A DNA stretch of 64,000 nucleotides from Ehretia macrophylla (taxonomy: Eukaryota; Streptophyta; Magnoliopsida; Boraginales; Ehretiaceae), in NCBI GenBank assembly GCA_037974665.1, contig CM075767.1:25197498-25261497 (forward strand), read 5' to 3'. Shown one piece after another: positions 1 to 12,279 of this stretch. The position numbers and the translations under genes are program-made. The stretch's first letter is position 1; each line of letters starts with the position of its first letter. Below the pieces are notes generated by a model. It did no database searches. It was not told where the DNA came from and was given only the letters and a program-made list of their open reading frames with translations.

Positions 1-2304
1 TTTTCATCCATCAATAGGCTAAGGTGAGGGTTAAACTCTTTTAAAAGTCTTCAAAACTCACATGCATGCTCTCATATGGTTATATTTAGCTCTGTAGTTA
101 TTGTATATGTGTGTATATGAGCCTATATACTCATGCATGGCTTGATAATGGCTGGAAACTTAAAGATATGTAAACAAATTTTTTTTTTCTGGCAGATTAC
201 TGACCTTGTAGAACGAAGTATTTTTGGCATAATAAACGTTAATAAAAATGTATGAAAATTGGTAGGTCACTAGATTTGTCAGTTCTGAATATATTTGGAA
301 GAAATAGGCCAAGCACAATTTTGACTCTAAGACCTCCAAAATGGTAAAATATCCTGATGTGTCAAAATCTGGAAAACTTAGAAATATGAAGTAGGGTTCT
401 GGCACCTTTCAGACCTTGTAGAAAGAAATAGTTTTGGCCTAGTAAAGAATGTTGAAAATGTATGAAAATTGGTAGGTCACTATAGTTTTCAGTTTTGAAC
501 ATTTTTGGCAGAAATAGGCTAAGGCTAATTTTGAGTTTAAAGGCCTCCAAAATGAAAAATATCGAGATGTGTATGAATCTGGACAGTTTTGTGTAGTCTC
601 ATGATTTTTGTCATAACTCCTAAGTCCGAACACCAAATGCAGCGAGGTTTGTTCCTAGATTTAAAGCACTCATTAAGCTTCAATTTGACATTAGGTTCAC
701 TGAATTTGGAGGCTATTTACTTGGCTAAATGAATGAGTAAAAACTACACAGACAACTTCTAATTTTCAAAATTCCAAGCATTCAATACCACAAGTGAAGT
801 TATCACATGATTTAAAGCATTTTATCAAGCCAAAAACCTTACTGCACCCTAATCCCCGACTTACGTGCGATACCTAGATATACGTGCCCTGACCTCGATT
901 TATGTGCATTACCTTGATTCGTGTGCACTAACCTTGAACTGCGTGCCTTAACCTAGTTATAAAGTCGTGGCTTGATTTACGTGTATTGCATTGAATTACA
1001 TGTGCCTTGATTTAGTTTACGTGAATTCACTTAGGGTTGCGTGCATTAACCTTAGAATCTATGCATTTGCCTTGAAGTGCGTGTCTTACCTCGTAGTGCG
1101 TGCCATAGACCCAGGAAAGCGTGCTTATACGCTAATCAGTAAAGATTTCCGCACAAAGCAGTAGATAATAAAATAATCCTACACAATCCACAAACCAATA
1201 TTAAATTCCCTAATTCAAATCCTACAAACTCCACTAACTATAAAATAACATTAAACTATTACTAAACATTCTACTAACATTATTTTAATCCTAATTCAAA
1301 TTCACTACAAGACAAAATTCTATCATCACCCAAACTATCCCCAATATAATATATCTAACCACCTTTTTCCTACAAAACCCACTAACTACTAAAATATTCT
1401 ATTCTTCCTAACACACTCAACTAACCAATAAACTATTATAAACCTACACAAAAGACTATAATACTGAAAATAGTACACCCAACATTTTAAACATACTTTA
1501 ATCTAACACAAAACACAAGAATGCATAAAAATACACACCACACACTACCCTAGCCCTCATTTTCGACCAAGGCACCCCACATACAATCAAAATTCAGATT
1601 TTACACCAAAAAAATCTCACACATGCTCTCTCAACTCACCAAAACCGAGCATGCACACACACACACACTAAAACTTTATTTTTCCTCTCAAACTCTCCCA
1701 TTCTCTCTCCATTTTTGACCATGGCTGCCCTTTGAGCTCCCAAGACTTCTAACAAGCACTCAAGGACTCTCAAGACCACTCCAAGCTCGGCCATAGCAAG
1801 CAACATAGCAAGAATCTCTCACAACGCTCAAAAATCTCTCATTTTCGGCCATAGGTAAGTTTTGATGGTTTTCTTCCTTGTCTTTTGGTTTCACACACAT
1901 GCACATCTCCTACACAAGCTAACTAAGCTAGGATTTAAGGAAATTCAAGCCACCACTCGGCCTAAGCAAGGAAAGAGGACCTTTTGTGCGTTTTCAAGTG
2001 CAATCTTGCATTTTCATCCATCAATAGGCTAAGGTAAGGGTTAAAGTCTTTTAAAAGCTTTCAAAACTCACATGCATGCTCTCATATGGCTATATTTAAC
2101 TCTGTAGTTATTGTATATGTGTGTATATGAGCCTATATACTTATGCATGGCTTGATAATAGCTGGAAACTTGACGATATGTAAACATATTTTTTTTTGGC
2201 AGATTACTGACCATGTAGAACGAAGTGTTTTTGGCCTAATAAAAGCTAAAAAAAATGCATGAAAATTGGTAAGTCACTAGATTTGTCAGTTCTGAACATA
2301 TTTT
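1..2304 (+). repeat. LTR-derived 2.0-kb repeat units, plus orientation
   Basis: The sequence at position 1 recurs at 2,011, giving a direct-repeat period of about 2,010 bp. One full unit and about 290 bp of a second are present. Each unit has an ACGT-rich array (851-1,135), an AT-rich stretch, a CA/TC-rich promoter-like tract (about 1,655-1,710), a splice-donor-like AGGTAAGT (1,853-1,860) and a segment with GT-rich ATATGTGTGTATATGAG. Reverse-complement copies follow from 2,305. By alignment with the LTR ending at 5,748 this is U3/leader sequence of the same LTR family. No credible coding region is present. Confidence 0.8.
851..1135 (+). repeat. ACGTG-rich degenerate short tandem array
   Basis: Words such as TTACGTGCGATACCT, ATACGTGCCCTGACCT and ATGTGCATTACCTTGATT recur roughly every 22-26 bp. 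The same array is inverted at about 3,318-3,598 and 5,325-5,740. In the last copy it lies just inside the LTR start, that is at the 5' end of U3. ACGT is the core of plant bZIP sites, so a U3 regulatory role is possible, but this is inferred. Confidence 0.7.
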
Positions 2305-5300
2305 GAGTATATAGGCTCATATACACACATATGGAATAACTGCAGAGGTAAATATAGCCGTATTAGAGCATGCATGTGAGTTTTGAAAGCTTTTAAAAGA
2401 GTTTAACCCTCACTTTAGCCTATTCATGGATGAAAATGCAAGATTGCACTTGAAAATGCACAAAAGGTCCTCTTTCCTTGCTTTGGCCGAGTGGTGGCTT
2501 GACTTTCCTTAAATCCTAACTTAGTTAGCTTGTATAGGAGATGTACATGTATGTGAAACCAAAAGACAAGGAAGAAAACCATCAAAACTTACCTATGGCC
2601 GAAAATGAGAGATTTTTGAGCTTTGTGAGAGATTCTTGCTATGTTGCTTGCAATGGCCGAGCTTGGAGTGGTCTTGAGAGTCCTTGAGAACTTGTTAGAA
2701 GTCTTGGGAGCTCAAAGGGCAGCCATGGTAAAAAATGGAGAGAGAATAGGAGAGTTTTTAAGGAAAAATAAAGTTTTTGTATGTGTGTGTGTGTATGCTC
2801 GGTTTTGGTGAGTTGAGAGAGCATGTGTGAGATGTTTTTGGTGTAAAATCTGAATTTTGATTGTATGTGGGGTGCCTTGGTAAAAAATGAGGGCTAGGGT
2901 AGTGTGTGGTGTGTATTTTTTATGCATTCTTGTGCTTTGTGTTAGATTAAAGTATGTTTGAAATGTTGGGTGCAGTATTTTGAGTATTATAGTGTTTTGT
3001 GTAGGTTTATAATAGTTTATTAGTCAGTTGAGTGTGTTAGGAAGAATATAATATTTTAGTAGTTAGTGGGTTTTGTAGGAAACAGTGATTACATATATTA
3101 TATTTGGGATGGTTTGGGTGATAATAGGATTTTGTCTTGTAGTGAATTTGAATTAGGATTAAAATAGTGTTAGTAGAATGTTTAGGAATTGTTTAATGTT
3201 ATTTTATAGTTAGTAGAGTTTGTAGGATTTGAATTAGGGAATTTAATATTGATTAGTGGATTATGTAGGATTATTTTATTGTCTAGTGCTTTGTGCATGA
3301 ATCTTTATTGATTAGCGTGCAGACACGCTTTCTTAGGTTTATGGCACGTACTACGAGATAAGACACACACTTCAAGGCAAATACATAAATTTTAAGGTAA
3401 ATGCACGCAACCCTAAGTGAATGCACGTAAACCAAAACAAAGTACGTAATTCAATGCAATACACGTAAATCAATACACGACTCTATAACTAGGTTAAGGC
3501 ACGTAGTTCAAGGTTAGTGCACACAAATCGAGATAATGCATGTAAATCGAGGTCAGGGCACATATATCTAGGTATCGCACGTAAGTTGGGGATTAAGGTA
3601 CAGTAAGGTTTTTGGCTTGATAATATGCTTTAAATCTTGTGGTAACTTCACTTGTGGTATTGAATGCTTGGAATTGTGAAAATTAGAAGTTGTGTGGGCA
3701 GTTTTTACTCATTCATTTAGCCAAGTAAATAACCTCCAAATTCAGTGAACCAAATGTCAAATTGAAGCTCAATGAGTGCTTTAAATGTATGAATAAACCT
3801 CGCTGCATTTGGAGTTCGGACTTAGGAGTTATGACCAAAACCGTGAGACTACATAAAATTGTCCAGATTCATATACATCTCGATATTTTCCATTTTGGAG
3901 GCCTTTAAACTCAAAATCAGCCTTAGCCTATTTCTACCAAAAATGTTCAGAATGGAAAACTATAGTGACCTACCAATTTTCATACATTTTCAACATCCTT
4001 TACTAGGCCAAAACTATTTTGTTCTACAAGCTTAGAAAACTGCAAGAACCCTACTTCATATTTCCAAGTTTTCCAAATTTCGACACATCACAATATTTGA
4101 CCATTTTAGAGGTCTTAGAGTCAAAATTGTACTCGACCTATTTCTGGCGAATATGTTCAGAACTGACAAATCTAGTGATCTACCAATTTTTATACATTTT
4201 TATTAACATTTATTAGGCCAAAAACACTTCGTTCTACAAGGTCAGTAATCTGTTAGAACATAAACGTGTTTACATATCTTCAAGTTTCTAGCCATTATCA
4301 AGCCATGTATGAGTATATAGGCTCATATACACACATATACAATAACTAAATAGTTAAATATATCCATATGAGAGCATGCATGTGAGTTTTGAAAGCTTTT
4401 AAAAGAGTTTAACCCTTACCTTAGCCTATTGATGGATGAAAATGCAAGATTGCACTTGAAAATGCACAAAAGGTCCTCTTTCCTTGCTTAGGCCGAGTGG
4501 TGGCTTGAATTTATTAAATCCTAGCTTAGTTAGCTTGTGTAGGAAATGTGCATGTGTGTGAAACCAAAAGACAAGGAAGAAAACCATCAAAACTTACCTA
4601 TGGCCGAAAATGAGAGATTTTTGAGCTTTGTGAGAGATTCTTGCTATGTTGCTTGCTATGGCCGAGCTTGGAGTGGTCTTGAGAGTCCTTGAAAGCTTGT
4701 TAGAAGTCTTGGGAGCTCAAAGGGCAGCCATGGTTGAAAATGGAGAGAGAATGAGAGAGTTTGAGAGGAAAAATGATGTTTTAGTGTGTGTGTGTATGTG
4801 TGTGCTCGGTTTTGGTAAGTTGAGAGAGCATGTGTGAGATGTTTTTGGTGTAAAATCTGAATTTTGATTGTATGTGGGGTGCTTTGGTCGAAAATGAGGG
4901 CTAGGGTTGTATGTGGTGTGTATTTTTTATGCATTCTTGTGATTTGTGTTAGATTAAAGTATGTTTGAAATGTTGGGTGCAATATTTTGAGTATTATAGT
5001 GTTTTGTGTAGGTTTATAATAGTTTATTAGTTAGTTGAGTGTGTTAGGAAGAATAGAATATTTTAGTAGTTAGTGGGTTTTGTAGGAAAATGTGATTAGG
5101 TATATTATATTGGGGATGGTTTGGGTGATGATAGGATTTTGTCTTGTAGTGAATTTGAATTAGGATTAAAATAATGTTAGTGGAATGTTTAGGAATAGTT
5201 TAATGTTATTTTATAGTTAGTGGAGTTTGTAGGATTTGAATTAGGGAATTTAATATTGGTTAGTGGATTGTGTAGGATTATTTTATTGTCTAGTACTTTG

Positions 5301-5748
5301 TGTAGGAATATTTATTGATTAGTGTGCAGGCACGCTTTCTTAGGTCTATGACACGCACTACGAGGTAAGACACGCAATTCAAGGCAAATACACATATTCT
5401 AAGGTTAAATGCACGCAATCCTAAGTGAATGCACGTAAACCAAAGCAAGGCATGTAATTCAATGCAATGCACATAAATCAAGGCACGACTTTGTATCTAG
5501 GTTAAGGCACGCAGTTCAAGGTTAAGGCACATAAATCGAGGTAACGCACGTAAATCAAGGTCAGGACACGTATATCTAGGTATCGCACGTAAGTCGGGGA
5601 TTAGGGCATACAATTCTAGATCAAGGCACGTATGCCGAGGTATGCACGAAAACCAAGACAGGGCACGTAATCCAATATCGATCATATAATCATAGGTCTA
5701 AGGCACGCAAATTAAGGTCAGACACGTTATTCGAGATCGAGCCTCACA
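2305..5748 (-). repeat. LTR (3' LTR side) with duplicated 2.0-kb units, minus orientation
   Basis: Read on the minus strand, an LTR begins TGTGAGGC at 5,748, directly after a polypurine tract. It runs through an ACGT array (5,325-5,740), an AT-rich tract, a GT/CA promoter-like tract (about 4,780-4,805) and a splice-donor-like site near 4,597. Instead of ending in the family terminus GGGGCGTGACA it repeats itself with a period of about 2,006 bp (2,427 versus 4,433) and then meets an inverted copy at about 2,305. The LTR is therefore rearranged and has no visible 3' end in the window. Confidence 0.75.
5325..5740 (-). repeat. ACGT-rich array at the U3 start
   Basis: This is the longest copy of the degenerate array, with about 16 units built on GCACGTAAATCAAGGT. 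It lies within 10 bp of the LTR terminus at 5,748. Its place next to the LTR start matches short repeat arrays at about 49,500-49,640, 54,330-54,460 and 61,410-61,650 in related LTRs. Confidence 0.7.
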
Positions 5749-5763
5749 TCCTTCCCTCCTTAA
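5749..5763 (-). other. Polypurine tract of LTR element
   Basis: On the minus strand the bases read TTAAGGAGGGAAGGA immediately before LTR start TGTGAGGC. This is the expected PPT/LTR junction for plus-strand priming in plant Ty3/gypsy elements. The same arrangement occurs at 49,675-49,689. Confidence 0.8.
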
Positions 5764-8235
5764 AAGAATTTCGTCCCGAAATTCATTCTTACTCATTGAG
5801 GTCATTTAGATGGGTTCTGGCCTTTGATATTTCTACTCCGGGCCGTTGCTCGCTCCGTGATCCCCTTTTCCAAAACTGATTCTTTTCCAAACTTTCTCCA
5901 ATCGTTAATTCGGTGTGACCTCTACATTTATAGTTCGTTCCTTTGAACGACTCTATTCTTTCCATTTGTTCTTAAGGTCAAGTTCATTAACTAAGGTTAG
6001 AATCTCCAAATATATTAACCAAAGCTGCATTGATATTCTAACAATATAACTATAACTCCAAAATTATGACTTATGTCATGTCAATCTTGCATTCATACCT
6101 CAAAAGGAATATCACAATAATTCTATGATCCTATGGTGACATACTCTAATTTCAAGATGATAAGTCTATATCCAGTTTATATATCCTATCAACTAGCTTC
6201 AAAATTGTTAACCTTCACGCTCATAATCAAGGAGAAAGACCGTTGAGATTCGTTAAACTCAAATTCTAAGGTTTATTAAGTACCACGAACAAATTTCCAT
6301 CGAAATTGCATAGGTAAACTAATCATGTTGCACTAATTCAACTCTTACAAGTGAATTTCATCAACTTGTGATCAACAATTTATTTCCTTATTCAAATATC
6401 TGTCTTCATGTCACGAAACTTCAGAATTTCTTTTAATCTTAACCAAGACTCCTAAGGCGAATAATTTCAACCTCAAATAAATTTCAATCCCCTCGATCCA
6501 AGGTTACGTCATACTTAAGAGGACAATGGTCCTACTCACTTAACGACCTAGTCATTCCTTCGAACACTTAATGCCCGCCAATATATCTTCAACATTAGTG
6601 TTACTAAGCTAGGGTCATAGCCATGCAAGTGATATCAATGCTCCACTAGGTTACCGGCCATACAACATCAATCTCAAGACTATAAATGGGTACCGAAATG
6701 ATCTAGCTCATAAGATACTTACCATACTAATCCAAATAACTTGTTACACGAAATAACTTCAAGGCTGTATCAACATAAGAATTACGACCATGATGCATCC
6801 TTCAATATAATCTAATAGAATTTCAAAAGTAATCAACTGCTCACTTAACTATCACTACAAAATCTACCCTCTATTCAACGACCATGATTCGAAGTCTGCC
6901 AACAGCTAGTCTTTAGACGTGAAATGGTGCACATAAATACGGTTGTCTAACAGCAGTCTCTTAGGTCATCATGACTCTAATTCATCTCCATCTTAACTAT
7001 ATGAAATCTTACTTTCCTCATTTACATGTTCAACTAGCTAAGAGCATCAAGACTCATCGACCTTAAGTCCTAGGGTTTACCATGAATCATCATGCATACT
7101 CACTATTAGCTATTTAGGATTACTAATCATACCCTAACGACTCCACTTTGTAGCCAGATGCTTTAATCTCATTTCCATGGTTTATATACCAGGTCCATCG
7201 GTATTACTTAGGGATATATGCTTCTTAACATCCTCTAGGGTATCCAAATAATGAGTGTGTAGAATGACTCACTTTGTATAATCACAAATAAATCCGAGGG
7301 GCACCAATTTAATACCATGATTCTTAATATCACCAATATCCAACTTTGACCTTTAGCAATGTTAGTCATCTAATGCATAATTCAATACCTTACACTTCTA
7401 TTCAACCTAACATTTTACGTGTAGTCTTCCGAACACAAGATCTACTTACGTGAATTCCTCGATTCCAACATCCCTATATCTTGTTATACTAAAGAATCAT
7501 CAATGCTTAATTCCAATCAAGTAAGGATTCAATCATATAATTAGTCTATTACACCAATTTAGATATAAGAATTTGATTCAAAAGCAACTCTTAAGTCAAA
7601 CTTCCATTATAAGCATATGAATATATATATTATACTTCACATGTCCAATAGTATACTCTTATATCTTAAGGAAAGTTGTATGTCATTAACCTTTATGCTT
7701 GAACCACAATTAGAAGAACAGTTTAACGGAATCAAGAACTTCATAGCTATAAAATTGATAACTTAATCACTAGTATGGGTATTCCAAAGATAAGGAGATA
7801 ACTTTACCTCAACATTTATACCTGTGCTACGCATTTTATATATGCATATCAAATAATACATATGATCCATCGAGTACCTGTGAAGGTGCGAGAAATCTCT
7901 AACCGAGTCTTTTCGTTCTTCCTGTATAAATTCACTTCCGTGAAAGTTCTAGTCCTAACTATCTATGTGTATAAACAGTCAGTCATAGTTATATAACATG
8001 CAAACGTATCAAGAAAGGAGTATAAACACATGCATGCATTATTGAGGGGACTAATGTGTTGGTGTGCATGACACAGAGTACATATGGTCCACAAATGCAC
8101 ATAATATTCAATGCTCAAAGCAATTAAAGCACATTAGCACACATTAACACACATAAACAAGACATCATAATTACCTTGGGGTTTCTGCCATGGTCCGAGA
8201 GTTGAACCTGACTAATGCCTAGTTAGTAAACTAAT

Positions 8236-8246
8236 CTCTGATACCA
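8236..8246 (-). other. Primer binding site, tRNA-iMet type
   Basis: The minus strand reads TGGTATCAGAG a few bases after the LTR end. This matches the 3' end complement of plant initiator tRNA-Met (TGGTATCAGAGC), the usual primer for many plant LTR retrotransposons. An identical but longer site is at 51,855-51,871. Confidence 0.8.
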
Positions 8247-8258
8247 TTCTAATATAGG

Positions 8259-10909
8259 TGTCACGCCCCAACCCAACCTATAAAGACTAGACTAGGGTGT
8301 TACCTAATCATTATTGTTATTTTACGTCCTTAACTGTTTCACTATGATTAATGCTTAACGTTAGCCTAGAACTCCAAATTTTTTTCCGAAAAATCGACAG
8401 CATAATGGCTATAATTAGGATCTTTGGTTTGACATAATTTATAAATACCTCAAAATTCCAAATCTTTAATTTGATTCTAACTAAAATTCCTATTTTGTCA
8501 TCAACCGATACGCCTACTAATTATCTTGAAAGTCCCGTTTGGTTATCAAACCTAACATAATAACTATGTTCCATTTATTTGTCAATTTCCTATCATGCAA
8601 GTACCTATTATCCTTTAGTTTACAAATGAGCACCTAAGTGAAATTAGATAGAATTAACTTAGTTGATTTTTCACCTAGTGGTTTAATTGCCTACGATAGC
8701 TACTATTCAAGATAATGAAAGCAAACAACCAAATAAAGAGTTCGTCTGGTTACAGATAGTACAAGCCAAAATTAGAACCCAAATTACAACAGGGTCATTT
8801 ACATCAACAAAATAAAGAATCCGCAAATAAAGACAACATCCCTAATAGCATCCATGTTCACGAAAAGCACGCAATGCACATAGTCATTCTAAAGGTTCAT
8901 CAACTAGCACATTTTCTTCGAGTACCTGTTCCAAATCTGCTTCACCTGTGACAAAAAAAGAGGGTGAGTCCTTATGAACTCAACGAGGGGGGAAACAAGT
9001 GATAAGGTTTTGAAATCCTTTACCGGTTAATCTTATGAAAACTCCTTTGAAAATATGTCATATAAAATAAGTAAGTTCATAACATAACATAAATATAAAT
9101 GAACACATTTACCCGTCTTCCCTCCCCGAGGTCCTCTAGGAACAAAGCGAGAGTACTTAAATACATAGTAAAAAAGATACGTTTCGATACATAAAGGACT
9201 CTAGAGGTGGTTCCTACGGGCTCAAAAGGTAGCTCCCACCACTTTTGAGTGTAGCACTTTGCCCCGTATAACACTTAGTTCCTGCCGTTCAAGTTCATTT
9301 CCAATACCCATTGTTGCAGCCGGCATTCATTATCCACTTATCACTCCAACAAGTGTACTCCGGATGTACACCAAATCCTACGACCCAACTCTCCGAGGAA
9401 GTCTAGCCCCCTAAGCAAGAGAGAGAATTGGACCATGGTAGTCACGGTAGCACCGGCAAGCCCCGTGCAGCTCGGCGTGCGTGAAACGCTACCATGCCAA
9501 AATGAAAGGTTGCAACCTTGTATGCAATGCACATTTATGCCATTTAACATTTCACATTTGGAGGTCAACAAGGTAGGCTACCTTCGAGCAAGTATATGAT
9601 CACATTTTAACATATTGACACATAAGGCATTGTAAGAACATGTAATCATTTCATATATCAATTTGAAAGTAATTAAACTTTCATGGGCAGCCAAGTAATC
9701 ATGTTCAAAATAAGCCATTGAATGTCTTTTAACAATTCACATTAGGAGGTCAACAAAGTAGGTTGCTTCCGAGCAAATATAAGATCACATATCGATAAGT
9801 AAACATACGAGACATGCTTTGACATGTGAATTCACTTTGTAAAACACTTAGAGACATATGAACATTTAACGGGCAGCCAAGTAACATCTTGCTAACAAGT
9901 CATTTTACCCAATTTAGTTCACATACCAAGTATTAGGATCACACGAGCATGCTACGACAATTTATCCAAGACCGGGTGCAAGAATAGTTAACTTATCAAC
10001 ATGCAATCATCAAGAATCATGCTTAGGGCTATAAAGACAATTCCGGGCAGTCCATTAACATTTCTCAACATCAATTATAAGATACACATGAATAGTTTAG
10101 AACTTAGGAACCTCTGTGGCCATTAGGGTTTACAATAAACATGCTCGGGTGTTGATTTTGTTTGCTAAAGACCACAAGAAACACTTAAACCATTTCAAGC
10201 ATACTTAGCAATTATTGGACAGCCTACTAACCACTCAATTGAACACATCTAACCATAAGATCATTACTTAGCAAGTATTCATAAGCAATAGGGCCTCAAT
10301 TTCGTGCTTACACATGCAATTGAGCAACAATTCGTCAAATAATGAACCTAACCCATGCATTAACCAAATTAAGCAACCTCAACCAACCAAAACAGCCCAC
10401 ACAACTTCTAATTTCCACAATTCCAAGCATTCAATACCACAAGTGAAGTTACTACATGATTTAAAGCATATTATCAAGCCAAAAACCTTACTGCAAAGGT
10501 CTGTTTTTACTCATTCATTTAGCCAAGTAAATAACCTCCAAATTCAGTGAACCAAATGTCAAATTTAAGCTCAATGAGTGCTTTAAATACAATAACTATA
10601 GAGGAAAATATAGGCTCATATACACATATATACAATAACTACAGAGGTAAATATAGTCATATGAGAGCAAGCATGTGAGTTTTAAAAGCTTTTAAAAGAG
10701 TTTAACCCTCACCTTAACCTATTGATGGATGAAAATGCAATATTGCACTTGAAAACGTACAAAAGGTCCTATTTCCTTGCTTTGGCTGAGTGGTGGCTTG
10801 ACTTTCCTTAAATCCTAGCTTAGTTAGCTTGTGTAGGAGATGTGCATGTGTGTGAAACCAAAAGACAAGGAAGAAAACCATCAAAACTTACCTATGGTCG
10901 AAAATGAGG
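8259..10909 (-). repeat. LTR, left arm of a large inverted repeat
   Basis: It begins TGTCACGCCCC, the inverted LTR 3' terminus, directly beside the PBS at 8,236-8,246, so it is the 5' LTR of the element whose internal region is 5,749-8,258. It pairs almost base for base with the reverse complement of 12,280-15,425, except for about 550 bp missing near 10,590. It contains an acceptor-like tract (reverse complement of CTTTTTTTGTCACAG near 8,950) followed on the minus strand by a short conserved open frame. Its U3 side is replaced at 10,910 by another LTR fragment. Confidence 0.8.
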
Positions 10910-11570
10910 TGTCACGCCCCAACCCAACCTATGGAGGCTAGACTAGGGTATGACCTAATTCATTTATGCTATTTCACAGTCTTAGCCTTTTGTTATGATT
11001 TAACACTTAACATTGGCCTAGAACTCCAAAATATTTTTTGAAAAACTGGCAGTATAACGGCTGTATTTAGGACCTTTTAGTTTGACCTAATTTTTAAATG
11101 CCTCGATTATACCAATCATTAATCCAATTCCATTAAAGACTTCTATTTAGTCTATCTCGAAAGTCTTGTTTGATTAATAAGCCTAACACGATGACTATAT
11201 CCCGTTTACTTGTCAATTCTTATGGCGCAAGTACCTGTTGATCTTTAGCTTACTATTGAGCACCTAGGTGAAATTATATAGATTTACATCATTTGATTCT
11301 TCACCTAGTGATTGAGTTACCTATGATAGTTACTAAATCAAAATAGTGATAGCAAACCACAAGATAGAGTGTTCGTCTAGTTATAATCAGTACAAGCCAA
11401 AATTAAACCCCAAATTACAACGAGGTTCTTTTACATCAAGAACAATATAAGTAGTCTTCAAGCAAATATAATGTTCACAAAACAACCATAGGCAAACAAG
11501 GCACATAAGGCATGCAATCACTCCAAGGAGTTATCAACAGATACGTTCTCCTTGGGTACCTGTTCCTGTT
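10910..11570 (-). repeat. Partial LTR (3' end part) of the same family
   Basis: It starts TGTCACGCCCC and follows the family LTR end for about 650 bp. Its first 220 bp are repeated inverted at 12,055-12,279. At about 11,570 it changes abruptly into gag sequence. It sits in the centre of the large palindrome. Confidence 0.7.
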
Positions 11571-11768
11571 ATTGTTACCACCAGCTCCGTAGTTGTTGTT
11601 ATTAATTGCTGCTTCACGTGCTTCTTGACGTTCCATCACTCGCGACACGCGATCCATAGTACTCGCTATCATGTTAAACATAGCCATGTCGAGATTAGTT
11701 TGGTGAGCATGTCCGGCTTCTTGAGGCTCATCGCCCCTGTTGGTGTTGCAGGTACTAGGTCCAGCCAT
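11475..11768 (-). pseudogene. Ty3/gypsy gag N-terminal fragment
   Basis: The open frame starts MAGPSTCNTNRGDEP and continues MFNMIASTMDRVSRVMERQE, then an Asn/Gly-rich linker. The start (MAG...) and the MF..(I/M)A...(D/G)R(V/M)S pattern match the gag beginning at 51,534 (MAGHNIHRNTG, then MFGLMATAVGRMSQIIENQ), so it is the N-terminus of a gag of the same non-autonomous family. After about 65 residues it runs into LTR sequence and the frame becomes meaningless, so the core gag and zinc knuckle are absent. About 290 bp of leader-like sequence lies upstream (11,770-12,050). Confidence 0.65.
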
Positions 11769-12054
11769 CTATAGGCACATATTATTATGTACAATTATTG
11801 GGACATAATAAGATAAGAAATTAAAACATAGAGTATGCAACATAAAATTTCATGTAGGCATAAAACTTTCAAACAATGAAGACATGTTAATCACATAAGT
11901 ACATATAAACAAAGAAGGCACAATTATCCTTGGCACACATTAACACACATAAACAAGACATCATATTTATCTTAGGGCTTCTACCCACGGAGCTAGAGGC
12001 ATATGCAATCACCCTACCATGGGTTTAACTCTCGGACCGTGGGTAGGAGTCCTT

Positions 12055-12279
12055 AATGGAATTGGATTAATGATTGGTATAATCGAGGCGTTTAGAAATT
12101 AGGTCAAACTAAAAGGTCCTAAATACAGCCGTTATGCTGCCAGTTTTTCGAAAAATCTTTTAGAGTTCTAGGTCAACGTTAAGTGTTAAATCATAACAAA
12201 AGGCTAAGACTGTGAAATAGTATAAATGAATTAGGTCATACCCTAGTCTAGCCTCCATAGGTTGGGTTGGGGCGTGATA
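12055..12279 (+). repeat. Inverted LTR fragment in the palindrome centre
   Basis: It is the reverse complement of about 10,910-11,135 with scattered substitutions and ends GGGGCGTGATA. Together with 10,910-11,570 it forms an inner inverted repeat around the gag fragment. Confidence 0.75.

Larger units (their letters stand above)
5749..8258 (-). mobile_element. Internal region of a non-autonomous LTR retrotransposon, no coding capacity
   Basis: The region is bounded by a PPT (5,749-5,763) and a PBS (8,236-8,246), so it is the complete 2.5-kb inside of a minus-strand LTR element. No open frame above 60 codons occurs in it and no gag, protease, RT or integrase motif is recognisable. It is either a LARD-like non-coding element or a badly decayed derivative of the gag-only family seen at 49,675-51,878. 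Its first 250 bases after the PBS resemble the leader next to the gag fragment at 11,770-12,050. Confidence 0.7.
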
